From: Hyphomicrobiales bacterium
GTDB taxonomy: Bacteria > Pseudomonadota > Alphaproteobacteria > Rhizobiales > Rhizobiaceae
Assembly: GCA_900469475.1 (NCBI GenBank)
Contig: UBXG01000014.1
Location: 6,471 to 70,470, forward strand
Length of the DNA: 64,000 nucleotides
Reading direction: 5' to 3'
The number at the start of each line of letters is the position of its first letter. The stretch's first letter is position 1. The notes beneath the pieces are model-generated. The model was not told where the DNA came from. It searched no databases and saw only the letters and a list, made by a program, of their open reading frames with translations. Shown in pieces: positions 43,816 to 52,721 of the stretch. Both the position numbers and the translations under genes were made by a program.

Positions 43816-45054
43816 TCAGAGACCGCTGTTGGAGGCTGCCGACTTCAGCGCATCTTCCGGAGAAGACTGGCCGAGCAACGATTCCTGGATCGCCTGCTGC
43901 AGTGCGGTCGACAATTCCTGGTACTTCGGTGTCGTCGGACGCGGATACATGGCGGCGAGGCCGACCTTTGCGGCAGCGATCAGCTCTTCCTGGCCCTTTG
44001 TTACGGCCGGATCACTGTAGGACGATGCCCAGATCGGCAAGCTGAGCTTGGCATACTGGTTCTGCGTTGCTTGCGAGGTCATGAAGGTGATGTACTTCCA
44101 GGCTTCGTCCGGATGCTTGCTGGCAGACGTGATGCCGAGGCCCATCGAGCCATTGACGGCCGAAGCCTCGCTCTTGCCGGCAACGCCCGGTGCCGGCACC
44201 ACGCCGACCTTGCCCGCGACCTTGCTGTCCTTCGGGTCGTTGGCCATGTTGTACATGTAGGTCCAGTTCAGCGCGAAGGCGGCGTCGCCGTTTTCGAAGA
44301 CCTTGCGGACATCCTCTTCGAGGAATTCCTTCGAGTTCGGGTTGGTGAGGCCGGACTTGTAGCTGGTGACCATGTACTTCAGCGCATCGAGGCCGCCGCC
44401 GGTCTGGAAGTCCGGCTTGCCGTCCTTGATGAAGTCGCCCTTATAGGCGCTGACGAGCGTCGCGTAGTCGCAGATCGCGGCTTCGGCCTGCGACCAGCTC
44501 CAGGCGATCGGGGTGGCGAGAAGACCCTTGTCCTTGATGATCTTCGCCTGTTCGTTCAGTTCGTCCCAGGTCTTCGGCGGCGTCTTGATGCCGGCCTTTT
44601 CCAGGATGTCCTTGTTGTAGAACAGGTACTTGGTATCGAGGATCCAGGGCATGCCATAGGACTTGCCGTCATACTGGACCGTCGTCCATGCGCCCGGCAG
44701 CACGCTCTTCTTCGTGTCGTCGGAGATGCGCGAGGAAACGTCGACCAGAACCTTGTTCGTCGCGTATTCGGCCGGCCAGATCACGTCGAAGAGCACGACG
44801 TCGTAGCCGCCGCCGGACCCTTGAGCCAGCACGGTCTTATCGTGCAGGCCTTCATAAGGGACGAATTCGAGATTGACCTTGATATCAGGATTGGCCTTGG
44901 AAAAGGCATCCGTCATGGCGCGCACATCGGCTTCGCTATAAGCCGCCTGCGCCATGAAGAGGGCATTGATCGTGGTTTCGGCAAAAGCGTGCGAGGCGAA
45001 GGATACGCCGATCAGCGCTGCGCCGAGCAATGTCTTGTTCAATGATTTCAACAT
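43816..45054 (-). CDS. sugar ABC transporter solute-binding protein
   Basis: A 412-residue periplasmic binding protein (SBP family 1): leader (1-24: LLGAALIGVSFASHAFAE), then TTINALFMAQAAYSEADVRA. GGAGG lies 6 nt before this ATG, which decides the start; longer frames upstream are not coding. Later motifs include DTKYLFYNKDILEKAGIKTP and NGSMGLGIT. It is the first gene of the operon and controls its specificity, which I cannot read. A ROK gene lies divergently 234 nt away. Confidence 0.93.
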   Translation of the reverse strand: MLKSLNKTLLGAALIGVSFASHAFAETTINALFMAQAAYSEADVRAMTDAFSKANPDIKVNLEFVPYEGLHDKTVLAQGSGGGYDVVLFDVIWPAEYATNKVLVDVSSRISDDTKKSVLPGAWTTVQYDGKSYGMPWILDTKYLFYNKDILEKAGIKTPPKTWDELNEQAKIIKDKGLLATPIAWSWSQAEAAICDYATLVSAYKGDFIKDGKPDFQTGGGLDALKYMVTSYKSGLTNPNSKEFLEEDVRKVFENGDAAFALNWTYMYNMANDPKDSKVAGKVGVVPAPGVAGKSEASAVNGSMGLGITSASKHPDEAWKYITFMTSQATQNQYAKLSLPIWASSYSDPAVTKGQEELIAAAKVGLAAMYPRPTTPKYQELSTALQQAIQESLLGQSSPEDALKSAASNSGL

Positions 45055-45175
45055 TCCATCCTCCAGTTCTTTTTGACAGTCACGCGATTTTTCCAATGGC
45101 GGCTGAAGCGTCGCCATCGGTTGTCGAGCAGGCAATTGGCCGGGCTGGCCGCCGAGCATCGATCGGCGCGTCTCT

Positions 45176-45191
45176 GGAGCCATAAGGCTCC
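45176..45191 (+). other. leader hairpin in divergent region
   Basis: GGAGCC-ATAA-GGCTCC, 6-bp stem, followed on the plus strand by GTTTTGTTC. In the minus-strand mRNA it would lie in the leader of the ABC operon. Its role is unclear. Confidence 0.3.
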
Positions 45192-45227
45192 GTTTTGTTC
45201 CCTGATGAAACTCTGTGGTTTCTTTTA

Positions 45228-45244
45228 AGTCAATTGTCTTGACT
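45228..45244. promoter_or_regulatory. palindromic operator candidate for ROK
   Basis: AGTCAA-TTGTC-TTGACT, a perfect 6-bp inverted repeat. Its right arm TTGACT reads as a -35 hexamer, with TTCTAT 16 nt on as a possible -10 for the ROK gene. Located 44 nt before the ROK start; it fits autorepression and control of the divergent ABC operon. Confidence 0.5.
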
Positions 45245-45288
45245 AATTTGTTCTTCAATATTCTATTGCTGTCAAGAGGCAAAAGCAG

Positions 45289-46491
45289 ATGAACGATATT
45301 CGCCCGATCAGGGCTACGAGCGGAACGAACCACGAGGGCACCAGCGCCCATAACCGGCGGGTGATCATCGACGCCCTCAGGCTGAACGGCGCGCTCTCCC
45401 GCGCCGACCTTGCACGCGCCACGCGCCTGACAAAGCAGACAGTCTCCAACATCATCGAGGAGCTGGAGCACGACGGGTTGGTGACTTCAAGAGAAACGGT
45501 GCGACGCGGCCGCGGCCAGCCCTCGACTCCCTATAGCCTCGTGCCGGAAGGTGCTTTCGCCATCGGCCTGCAGATCGACCGGCACATCACCCGTGCCATC
45601 GCCGTCGATCTCGTCGGCAATGTGCTGATCCGCAAGGAAGCGAACCTACCGGCCGGTGGCCCGGCAACGGGCACGCCCGTCGTCCTGCAGTTGGTGGAGG
45701 ATGTGCGTAGCGAACTGAAGCAAAGTGTCGCGCAGGCGGAGAAGCGGCTCGTCGGCCTCGGTGCGGCGATGCCGGGCCCGTTCGGTATCGAGCAGGACGA
45801 TGCCGACAATCCCTGGATGATGGGTGCCTGGCAGCGCTTTCCGCTGCTGGAAACACTGTCTGCCGGAACTGGCCTCAACGTCACCCTGCAGAATGACGCC
45901 GCGGCCTGCGCGACCGCCGAGCGCATGGTCGGCGCCGCGCATGGGCTCGATCACGCCGTCTGCCTCTATGTCGGCTACGGTATCGGTGCCGGGCTGATCC
46001 TCGGCGGCGAGCTCTATAGCGGCGCCCATGGCAATGCCGGTGAAATCGGCATGGCGCTGCTGACATCAGGCGGAAAACAGACCCAGCTGGAGCATCGCGC
46101 CTCGCTGGCTTCTCTGTATGATCACCTCGGTGTCGATCCGATGGCGCCGGACCTCTATTCGTTGATAGACAAGCGCGCTGCGGCAGGCGATCCGGATATT
46201 CTCGCCTGGATCGAAAGGGCGGCAGTTGACCTGCGCTGGAGCATGCAGCTCATCGAAACCATCTTCGATCCGCAAACGGTGATTCTTTGCGGCGGTGCGC
46301 CCGTAGCGCTCGCAACGCGGCTGATCGCGGCCATGCAGCCGCTATTGCCCTCCAATGCCGATCGCCCCGACCGGTTGCTGCCCCGCCTGCAGCTCGGCAT
46401 GACCGATCCCTGGGCGGTGGCGCGCGGTGCGGCGGCGGAGCCGATCGGCCACGCCTTCGATCCGCGTTTCCAGGCGATCTTGAAATCCTGA
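45289..46491 (+). CDS. ROK-family transcriptional regulator
   Basis: A 400-residue protein: winged HTH (about 20-80; RRVIIDALRLNGALSRADLA, TRLTKQTVSNIIEELEHDGL), then a ROK sugar-kinase-like domain (about 85-380) with LGAAMPGPFG, VTLQNDAAACATAE, the GYGIGAGLILGGELYSG block and GNAGEIG. The usual ROK zinc Cys cluster is not obvious. Divergent from the SBP operon, it is the likely repressor, sensing a sugar or sugar phosphate. A small gene follows on the other strand with a 3-nt gap. Confidence 0.92.
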   Translation: MNDIRPIRATSGTNHEGTSAHNRRVIIDALRLNGALSRADLARATRLTKQTVSNIIEELEHDGLVTSRETVRRGRGQPSTPYSLVPEGAFAIGLQIDRHITRAIAVDLVGNVLIRKEANLPAGGPATGTPVVLQLVEDVRSELKQSVAQAEKRLVGLGAAMPGPFGIEQDDADNPWMMGAWQRFPLLETLSAGTGLNVTLQNDAAACATAERMVGAAHGLDHAVCLYVGYGIGAGLILGGELYSGAHGNAGEIGMALLTSGGKQTQLEHRASLASLYDHLGVDPMAPDLYSLIDKRAAAGDPDILAWIERAAVDLRWSMQLIETIFDPQTVILCGGAPVALATRLIAAMQPLLPSNADRPDRLLPRLQLGMTDPWAVARGAAAEPIGHAFDPRFQAILKS

Positions 46492-46494
46492 TAT

Positions 46495-46830
46495 TCAGGG
46501 ATGTCTCGGGCTGGCGCCGAGGCGCGCAAGCACCTTGTTCGGAATGCCATAGCGCTGAATGACGTCGCGGCCGTTGCGCAGGCCGCAGATCTCGCGATGG
46601 ATGAACATTCCCCAGACGGCTTGCGCCGCGGTATCCACCAGCCGCTCGTGCTCCACGCCCGCCTTGCCCTTGGCTTCGCCCTCCTGCAAGGCTGCAAGCG
46701 CCGCTTCCACCTTCATGCCATGATGGCCGAGCGTGCTGGCGCGTTCCGATAGCATCTCATACTCAAGAATGCCGAGGCCGGTTTCTTTGGTTTGAGATGG
46801 ATTGAAGTTGCGTGGCGGGCGAACTGTCAT
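46495..46830 (-). CDS. small conserved protein, DUF6665-like
   Basis: A 111-residue soluble protein. LEYEMLSERASTLGHHGMKV, LVDTAAQAVWGMFIHREICGLRNG and YGIPNKVLARLGASP form a pattern I associate with DUF6665 proteins of Rhizobiaceae; the name is from memory. Predicted helical, no known function. GGAG 6 nt before the ATG supports the start. Convergent with the ROK gene. Confidence 0.65.
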   Translation of the reverse strand: MTVRPPRNFNPSQTKETGLGILEYEMLSERASTLGHHGMKVEAALAALQEGEAKGKAGVEHERLVDTAAQAVWGMFIHREICGLRNGRDVIQRYGIPNKVLARLGASPRHP

Positions 46831-47081
46831 ATCGAGCTCCGCATACTGATGATCTGTCTCCCCTTGGTTTTACACAAATTCAGCCCGTTTCCCAAGCGTG
46901 ACCACGCCGCCTGCGCCATCTGAACTGCCAGCAGGGATCGGGAAATGCCGGGATTTCGCTGCCCCCTATCTGTTTTCGGGTGGCTGGAGCGTCTCATTTG
47001 AGGTCCAATGCGGACATGAGCGCTCCATCGGAGGCAATCTCGCCCGATGCCGCAAGCGCAATTCAAAGAAAGGATATCGGC

Positions 47082-47615
47082 ATGACCAAAGCTCGGAAAA
47101 ATGCGGAAAAGCAGTATGTCTATCGGATTGTGAATTCGCCCGTCGGCGCCTTGAAACTCGTCGGCAGCGATGATGGACTTGCCGCGATCCTCTGGGACAA
47201 TGATCGCCCGGGCCGCGTGCCGCTGCTGATTGTCACTGAAGATGACAGCCATCCTGTGTTGCTGGAGACTGAACGTCAGCTGCGCGAATATTTCGCCGGC
47301 GAACGACAGGTTTTCGATCTGCCGCTCGACTTTGCCGGAACGGAGTTCCAGCAGAAGGTCTGGCAGGCTCTGCTCGCCATCCCCTTCGGCGAAACACGGA
47401 GCTATCGCCAGATCGCAAGCGAGATCGGCTCGGCAAAGGCGATCCGTGCCGTCGGCGCCGCCAATGGCCGCAACCCGATCTCGATCATCGCGCCCTGCCA
47501 TCGCGTAGTGGGATCGGCAGGCGATCTCAGGGGATTTGCCGGCGGTCTCGAGCGCAAGGCCTATCTGCTGCGCCTCGAAAGAGCGGATACGAAGACATTC
47601 GATTTCGCCGCCTGA
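47082..47615 (+). CDS. ogt: methylated-DNA-protein cysteine methyltransferase
   Basis: A 177-residue alkyltransferase: N-terminal RNase H-like part with YRIVNSPVGALKLVGSDDGL (about 11-30), then the DNA-binding/active domain: FQQKVWQALLAIPFGETRSYRQIA and the active-site motif APCHRVVG with the acceptor Cys. It removes alkyl groups from O6-guanine or O4-thymine. AAAGGATATCGGC before the ATG decides the start. A bidirectional terminator follows. Confidence 0.92.
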   Translation: MTKARKNAEKQYVYRIVNSPVGALKLVGSDDGLAAILWDNDRPGRVPLLIVTEDDSHPVLLETERQLREYFAGERQVFDLPLDFAGTEFQQKVWQALLAIPFGETRSYRQIASEIGSAKAIRAVGAANGRNPISIIAPCHRVVGSAGDLRGFAGGLERKAYLLRLERADTKTFDFAA

Positions 47616-47645
47616 TCATTTGGCAATTATCAACGACGCATATGC

Positions 47646-47678
47646 AAAAGGCCCATCCGGTTTCCGGATGGGCCTTTT
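47646..47678. terminator. bidirectional terminator
   Basis: Perfect 15-bp inverted repeat (AAAAGGCCCATCCGG / CCGGATGGGCCTTTT) with a TTT loop between convergent ogt and oxidoreductase genes. T-runs flank both sides, so it ends transcripts from both directions. Confidence 0.92.
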
Positions 47679-47711
47679 GCGTCAATAATGCCTTTGAACG
47701 ACAGGCCTATC

Positions 47712-49715
47712 TCAGCCTTCGAGCCACTTCACCTGTTCCGGCGTCAGCTTGATGTCGAGCGCCGAAAGGCTATCCTCCAATTCGGCGACCGTGCGTGGGC
47801 CGATCAGCGGTATCACCGGGAAGGGTTGGGCGACGACATAGGCGAGCGCGATGTGGATCGGGCTGCGGCCAAGCTTCTGCGCCAGTTCGATCGCCCGATC
47901 GCGGCGGCCGAAATTGCGGTCGGAATACCAGACTCGAACCAATTCCTCGTCGTCTCGTTTGTCGCGGCCGGCGCGGTCGGTGAAGAAGCCGCGGCCCTGG
48001 CTCGACCAGGCGAAGTTCGGGATCTGCTTGGCATTCAGCCAGGCCTTCCACTCGTCGTCGGAGGCGGCAACGCATCCAGCCCAGATCGGATCGAGCATTT
48101 CCGCGAGCGAGAAGTTGTTGGAAAGGGCAGCCGGTGCCGCCTTGCCGTTCTTCTGAGCATAGGCAATCGCCTCGTCGAAACGGGCGCGCGTCCAGTTTGA
48201 GCCGCCGAAGATGCCGCGGATGCGGCCGGCCTTCACCTCTGCATCCATGGCATCCACGAACTCGCCGACCGGAACGTCGGTGTTGTCGCGGTGCATGAAG
48301 TAGATGTCGACATAGTCGGTCTTCAGGCGGTTAAGGGATTGGTCGAGCTGCTTGGCGATCACGTCCGGATAGCAAAGCGGTGAATGCGCACCCTTGCCGA
48401 TCAGCACGATCTCCTCGCGCGGCACGTTGCGGCTGGTGTGCCAGTCGCCGAAGATGCTCTCCGTCTTGCCGCCGCCATAGACATAGGCCGTGTCGAAGGC
48501 GTTGCCGCCGGCTTCATAAAAGGCGTCGAGCGTCAGCGAAGCGGCTGCGAAATTCGGGAAAAACTCGAAGCCGAGCGTGACGAGCGATGCCGGTTTCGAG
48601 ATGCCCGGAATGCTGCGCTTCGGGATGCTGTTGCCCTTCGTGACGGTCGCGCCCGCGATGTTCTTCGTCCGCTTTGCTGCCTTCTCGACACCATATTCGA
48701 GGCCGATCGAAGCGCGCCATTGGTCGAGCACCTTGAGGTTGCCGATCGAATCGGCCCAGCTGATGCCGGGATACGCGAATTCCTTTTGTCCGGCGCGGAT
48801 GGCATCGCCGGCCGCATCGACTTCGAAGGAATAGAGCCAGCGCTCCTCCTTGACCTCGATCGTCTGAGTTTCGCCGCCCTTGATGACCTCGATCTTGCCG
48901 ACCCCGCCCTTATGGCCGGAGGCGAACCAGAAGTCCTTGACTTCGATACGGCCATCCGAGCCGATAATGCGCAGCGTGTTGTCCTGGTTCGCCATGATCG
49001 AGCAGGACACTTCGGCGATGACGTTATTGGGGAACTTCAGGACGGCGGAAGCCCATTCGTCGACGCCGGTCTGGCCGAGATGGCCGACGCCCGATACCTT
49101 TTCGGGATCGAGGAACGGCTTGCCGCCGACCGCGCCGGCGATCAGGCGGGCCATCGACACCGGATAGCCGCCGACGTCGAGAATGCCACCGCCAGCCATG
49201 TCATTGGCAAACAGCCGGTGTTCCGGATTGACCTTGCCCATATTGAAGCCGAAGGAGGTGCGGATGATGCGTAGATCGCCGATCACACCGCTCTTGACGA
49301 GCTCGATCAGCTTCGCCGTCTGCGGGTGGACGCGATACATGAAGGCTTCGCCGGCGAAGACACCGGCTTTCTTGGCCTCGTAATAGATGGCTTCCGCATC
49401 AAAGGCGGAAAGCGCGATCGGCTTTTCGACAAGCACATGCTTGCCGGCACGGATAGCCTTAATCGCCCATTCGGCATGGCCGGTATGCGGCGTGGCGATG
49501 TAGACGGCGTCGATCTCCTTGTCAGCGAGCAGCGCTTCGTAGCCGTTGACGATGCGCGCGCCCGGGAAACCGTCGCCCAGGCCCGGCTTGTCCGGATTGC
49601 GGCTGGCGATGGCCACCAGCTTGCCGCTGCGGGAATGGGCGATACCATCGGCAAAAGTCTGTGCGATCCTGCCGGGGCCGATGATGCCCCAGCGGATTGG
49701 TGTCTCAGTGGTCAT
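47712..49715 (-). CDS. fused Gfo/Idh/MocA oxidoreductase and aldo/keto reductase
   Basis: A 667-residue fusion. Residues 1-~345: Gfo/Idh/MocA enzyme with NAD-binding IIGPGRIAQ (11-19), the active-site EKP (96-98), and the second half MGKVNPEHRLF. Residues ~365-667: aldo/keto reductase with a full catalytic tetrad Asp407, Tyr412 (DTAYVYGG), Lys440, His474 (YFMHRDN). The linker (~345-365) is KRTKNIAGATVTKG. AAGGA 7 nt before the ATG. Last gene of the second sugar operon, so it likely oxidises or reduces the imported sugar or polyol. Two active sites in one chain could form a shuttle that regenerates NAD(P)(H). Confidence 0.92.
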   Translation of the reverse strand: MTTETPIRWGIIGPGRIAQTFADGIAHSRSGKLVAIASRNPDKPGLGDGFPGARIVNGYEALLADKEIDAVYIATPHTGHAEWAIKAIRAGKHVLVEKPIALSAFDAEAIYYEAKKAGVFAGEAFMYRVHPQTAKLIELVKSGVIGDLRIIRTSFGFNMGKVNPEHRLFANDMAGGGILDVGGYPVSMARLIAGAVGGKPFLDPEKVSGVGHLGQTGVDEWASAVLKFPNNVIAEVSCSIMANQDNTLRIIGSDGRIEVKDFWFASGHKGGVGKIEVIKGGETQTIEVKEERWLYSFEVDAAGDAIRAGQKEFAYPGISWADSIGNLKVLDQWRASIGLEYGVEKAAKRTKNIAGATVTKGNSIPKRSIPGISKPASLVTLGFEFFPNFAAASLTLDAFYEAGGNAFDTAYVYGGGKTESIFGDWHTSRNVPREEIVLIGKGAHSPLCYPDVIAKQLDQSLNRLKTDYVDIYFMHRDNTDVPVGEFVDAMDAEVKAGRIRGIFGGSNWTRARFDEAIAYAQKNGKAAPAALSNNFSLAEMLDPIWAGCVAASDDEWKAWLNAKQIPNFAWSSQGRGFFTDRAGRDKRDDEELVRVWYSDRNFGRRDRAIELAQKLGRSPIHIALAYVVAQPFPVIPLIGPRTVAELEDSLSALDIKLTPEQVKWLEG

Positions 49716-49762
49716 GGAACGATCCTTTCCTAAATCTGCATGCTGTCTTGGGAGGATGGCTG

Positions 49763-49876
49763 GAGCGTGATGCCGAAAAGTGTATGCGGTTTTCGGACGA
49801 CATCACGCTCTACTTCTTTGATTCTAGAGCGGATTCAGATTTTAGATCGACTCGACCTAAATTCATCCGGCTCTAG
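49763..49876. repeat. RIME-like palindromic repeat, copy 1
   Basis: Two nested palindromes between cistrons. First: GAGCGTGATG ... CATCACGCTC with inner CGAAAA/TTTTCG (49763-49810). Second: CTAGAGC ... GCTCTAG with imperfect arms to a TCGACTCGA centre (49824-49876). The first half recurs at 52738-52785. Resembles RIME elements of Rhizobium. Lies between the ATPase and the fusion gene; a mRNA-stability role is possible. Confidence 0.75.
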
Positions 49877-49879
49877 CGC

Positions 49880-50968
49880 CTATCGCAATCGGTTGCCGGC
49901 GCTGTCGAACAGGAATGTCTTGGCGGCCGATAGCGCCACGGTGAGCTTGTCGCGATTGCCCGTGTTGCGGGACTCCTCGCGTTCGATGACGATCTGCTCG
50001 CCGCCTTCGACATTGGCGTAGATGTAGCTGGTATTGCCGAGATGCTCCGCGACGTCGACATCGACGGTCATGTCCACATCACCCCGTCCGGCCTCGAGGA
50101 AATGTTCCGGGCGGACGCCGAGCGTCACCGGCTGGCCGATCTCCACCTTGGCGGATGTGATCGGCAAGGCCAGACGGATATCGCGCTGGCCCTTGAGCAC
50201 GACGGCGATGCGGCCCTGCTGACTATCCGCGACCTCGGCCTGCAGGAAGTTCATTTTCGGCGAGCCGACGAATCCGGCTACGAACTGGTTTGCCGGATCG
50301 TCATAGAGATCGAGCGGGGCGCCGACCTGCTCGATGTTGCCGCCGCGCAGCACGACGATCTTGTCGGCGAGCGTCATCGCTTCCGTCTGGTCGTGCGTGA
50401 CGTAGATCATCGTGGTGCCGAGCTTCTTGTGAAGGCGGGAGATTTCCACGCGCATCTGCACGCGCAGTTCGGCATCGAGGTTCGAGAGCGGCTCATCGAA
50501 CAGGAAGATCTGCGGTTCACGCACGATGGCGCGGCCGATGGCGACGCGCTGGCGCTGGCCGCCGGAGAGCTGTTTCGGCCGGCGCTGCATGAGCTCCGTG
50601 ATCTGCAGGATCTCGGCCGCCTGCTTGACGCGACGGTCGGTGTCGGCCTTCGGATTGCCGTTCATCCGTAGCCCGAAATTGAGGTTCTGCTCGACGGTCA
50701 GGTGCGGGTAGAGGGCATAGGACTGGAAGACCATGGCGATGCCGCGATCGGCCGGCTCCACATCGTTGACTACCCGACCGCCGATCTTGAGTTCGCCGCC
50801 GGAGATATCCTCCAGCCCGGCGATCATGCGCAGCAGCGTGGACTTGCCGCATCCGGACGGCCCGACGAAGACGACGAATTCACCGTCCTTCACCTCGAGA
50901 TTGGCGCCGTGGATGATTTCCAGCGAACCGTAGCGTTTGACGATATTGGTAAGAGACAGTTCAGCCAT
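49880..50968 (-). CDS. sugar ABC transporter ATP-binding protein (UgpC/MsmK type)
   Basis: A 362-residue ATPase: Walker A GPSGCGKST (36-44), signature LSGGQRQRVAIGRAIVREP, Walker B IFLFDEPLSNLD, switch His in TMIYVTHDQTEAMTLA, and a C-terminal TOBE domain. Belongs to the second sugar operon, between the permease gene (15 nt upstream) and the fusion enzyme gene. GGGAG 6 nt before the ATG. Confidence 0.94.
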   Translation of the reverse strand: MAELSLTNIVKRYGSLEIIHGANLEVKDGEFVVFVGPSGCGKSTLLRMIAGLEDISGGELKIGGRVVNDVEPADRGIAMVFQSYALYPHLTVEQNLNFGLRMNGNPKADTDRRVKQAAEILQITELMQRRPKQLSGGQRQRVAIGRAIVREPQIFLFDEPLSNLDAELRVQMRVEISRLHKKLGTTMIYVTHDQTEAMTLADKIVVLRGGNIEQVGAPLDLYDDPANQFVAGFVGSPKMNFLQAEVADSQQGRIAVVLKGQRDIRLALPITSAKVEIGQPVTLGVRPEHFLEAGRGDVDMTVDVDVAEHLGNTSYIYANVEGGEQIVIEREESRNTGNRDKLTVALSAAKTFLFDSAGNRLR

Positions 50969-50983
50969 ACGGGTCTCCCGGAA

Positions 50984-51820
50984 TTATTTGATTGCGCCGG
51001 CGGCAATGCCGGCGATGAAGTGGCGTTGCAGGAGAACGAAGATGATGAGGATCGGCGCCGTCAGCATCACGGCACCGGCCATGATACCGCCCCAGGAGAC
51101 CCTGGTGAGGCCGATCAGCGTTCCGAGCGCCACGGGCGCGGTCATCATTCCCGGCCGGGAGTTGATGAGCAACGGCCAGAGATAATTGTTCCAGGAAGCC
51201 AGGAACAGGATAATGGCGAGCGCTGCCATCGTCGGCCGCGCCAGCGGCAGGGCGATGCGCAGGAAGATCTGCCATTCCTTGACGCCCTCAACGCGGGCGG
51301 CGTCAAAGAGTTCGCCCGGCATCATCGAGAAGGCTTGACGCATGAAGAGGACGCCGAGCGAGTTGAAGAGCGGCGGCACGATCAGCGCTACCCACGTGTT
51401 TGCCAGCCCGAAATCGCGCGCCACCATGATGAATTGCGGGATGATGACGACGGAGTAGGGCAGCGTGATCGTGCCGAGGATGATGCCGATGACGCCCGAA
51501 CGACCGGCGAACTGGTAGCGCGCCAGCGCCCATCCGGCCATCGACGTCAGCAGCACAGACAGGCAGGTATAGACGACGGCAACGACGATAGAGATCGTCA
51601 TCGCGCCGACGAAGTTGGTGTCGGCCTGCAGGTTCCGGAAGTTGTCCATGAAACCAGTCGACGGTGTCAGGACGATGCCGGGGCTGAAAATGCCGTAATC
51701 GGGCATGGTCGAGAAGACGAACATCATCCAGATCGGAAACAGCCAGATGATGGCGAGCGGCGCCAGCAGGCCGTGCAAGGCGATCGAGCGGATCAGAGTG
51801 GATTTGGACTTTGATTTCAT
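50984..51820 (-). CDS. sugar ABC transporter permease (MalG type)
   Basis: A 278-residue permease with six helices and an EAA-like loop ELFDAARVEGVKEWQIFLRI near 165-190. Its ATG overlaps the upstream permease stop as ATGA. Near its C-terminus is the usual short tail. Second half of the heterodimeric channel. Confidence 0.94.
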   Translation of the reverse strand: MKSKSKSTLIRSIALHGLLAPLAIIWLFPIWMMFVFSTMPDYGIFSPGIVLTPSTGFMDNFRNLQADTNFVGAMTISIVVAVVYTCLSVLLTSMAGWALARYQFAGRSGVIGIILGTITLPYSVVIIPQFIMVARDFGLANTWVALIVPPLFNSLGVLFMRQAFSMMPGELFDAARVEGVKEWQIFLRIALPLARPTMAALAIILFLASWNNYLWPLLINSRPGMMTAPVALGTLIGLTRVSWGGIMAGAVMLTAPILIIFVLLQRHFIAGIAAGAIK

Positions 51821-52677
51821 TTCGGTTCGCGCCCCACCCAGAGATTGAGAAGAGAGATGGCCACCGCAAGCACCGCCATCGTATAGGCGATCGCTGAGGC
51901 GTAGCCGAAGTTGGTGGACTGGAAAGCCTGGCGATAGAGCAGCAGGCCGAGCGTTTCCGTCCCGCCGCCGGGCCCCCCCCTATTGGTGATCAGATATGGT
52001 TCGGTGAAGAGCTGCATGGTGCCGATGACGGACAGGACGACGCAGAAGAGGATGATCGGCTTCAGGAGTGGCAGGGTGATGTGGATGAACTGCTTGAAGC
52101 GGCTGACGCGGTCGAGGGTCGCGGCCTCGTAGACATCCTCCGGGATCGATTGCAGCCCGGAAAGGATGATGATGGCGTTGTAACCCGCCCAGCGCCAGGT
52201 GACGGCGATAACGATGAGTACCATTGCGGCATGCGAGTCGGCAAACCATGACACCGGCGCTATGCCCACGCCGCCGAGCAGCTTGTTGATGATGCCGAAG
52301 TCGACATTGAACATCAGGCGGAAGACGGCGGCATAAGCCACTTCTCCGACAACGACGGGCGCGAAGAAAGCAAAGCGAAAAATCCCACGTGCCTTCAGCA
52401 GCGGCGAATTCAGCAGCACCGCCATGACGGTGGCGAGCGTGATCATGACTGGCACCTGAACGATCAGGATGATCAGCGTATTTTCAAGCGCATTGTAGAA
52501 TGCCGGATCGCCGAACAGTCGCCCCCAATTGAGCGACAGATTGAAGGTCCAGGGATTAACCCGGGTATTCTGGAACGATATCAGGAACGAATCGATGATC
52601 GGCCAGACCCAGAAAGCGGCGAATACCAGAAGATAGGGTGCAAGGAACGCATAGGCGCTCCGGTTTCGCAACCGCAT
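51817..52677 (-). CDS. sugar ABC transporter permease (MalF type)
   Basis: A 286-residue permease with six helices and the EAA-like loop DVYEAATLDRVSRFKQFIHI. The coding region contains a run of eight G (plus strand C at 51973-51980) in ITNRGGPGGGTE, a slippage-prone tract. GGAGAAGGCTTTC precedes the start. Preceded by a RIME-like hairpin. Confidence 0.93.
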   Translation of the reverse strand: MRLRNRSAYAFLAPYLLVFAAFWVWPIIDSFLISFQNTRVNPWTFNLSLNWGRLFGDPAFYNALENTLIILIVQVPVMITLATVMAVLLNSPLLKARGIFRFAFFAPVVVGEVAYAAVFRLMFNVDFGIINKLLGGVGIAPVSWFADSHAAMVLIVIAVTWRWAGYNAIIILSGLQSIPEDVYEAATLDRVSRFKQFIHITLPLLKPIILFCVVLSVIGTMQLFTEPYLITNRGGPGGGTETLGLLLYRQAFQSTNFGYASAIAYTMAVLAVAISLLNLWVGREPK

Positions 52678-52721
52678 GAAAGCCTTCTCCTTTAGCGCAG
52701 GAAAATGATGCGTGACATCAC

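Noticed and set aside
50702..51814. Long rightward open frame antisense to the ABC ATPase and permease genes
   Set aside because: Its composition is charged and repetitive (poly Asp/Arg/Gln), with no family pattern. It is the mirror of GC-rich coding on the minus strand.
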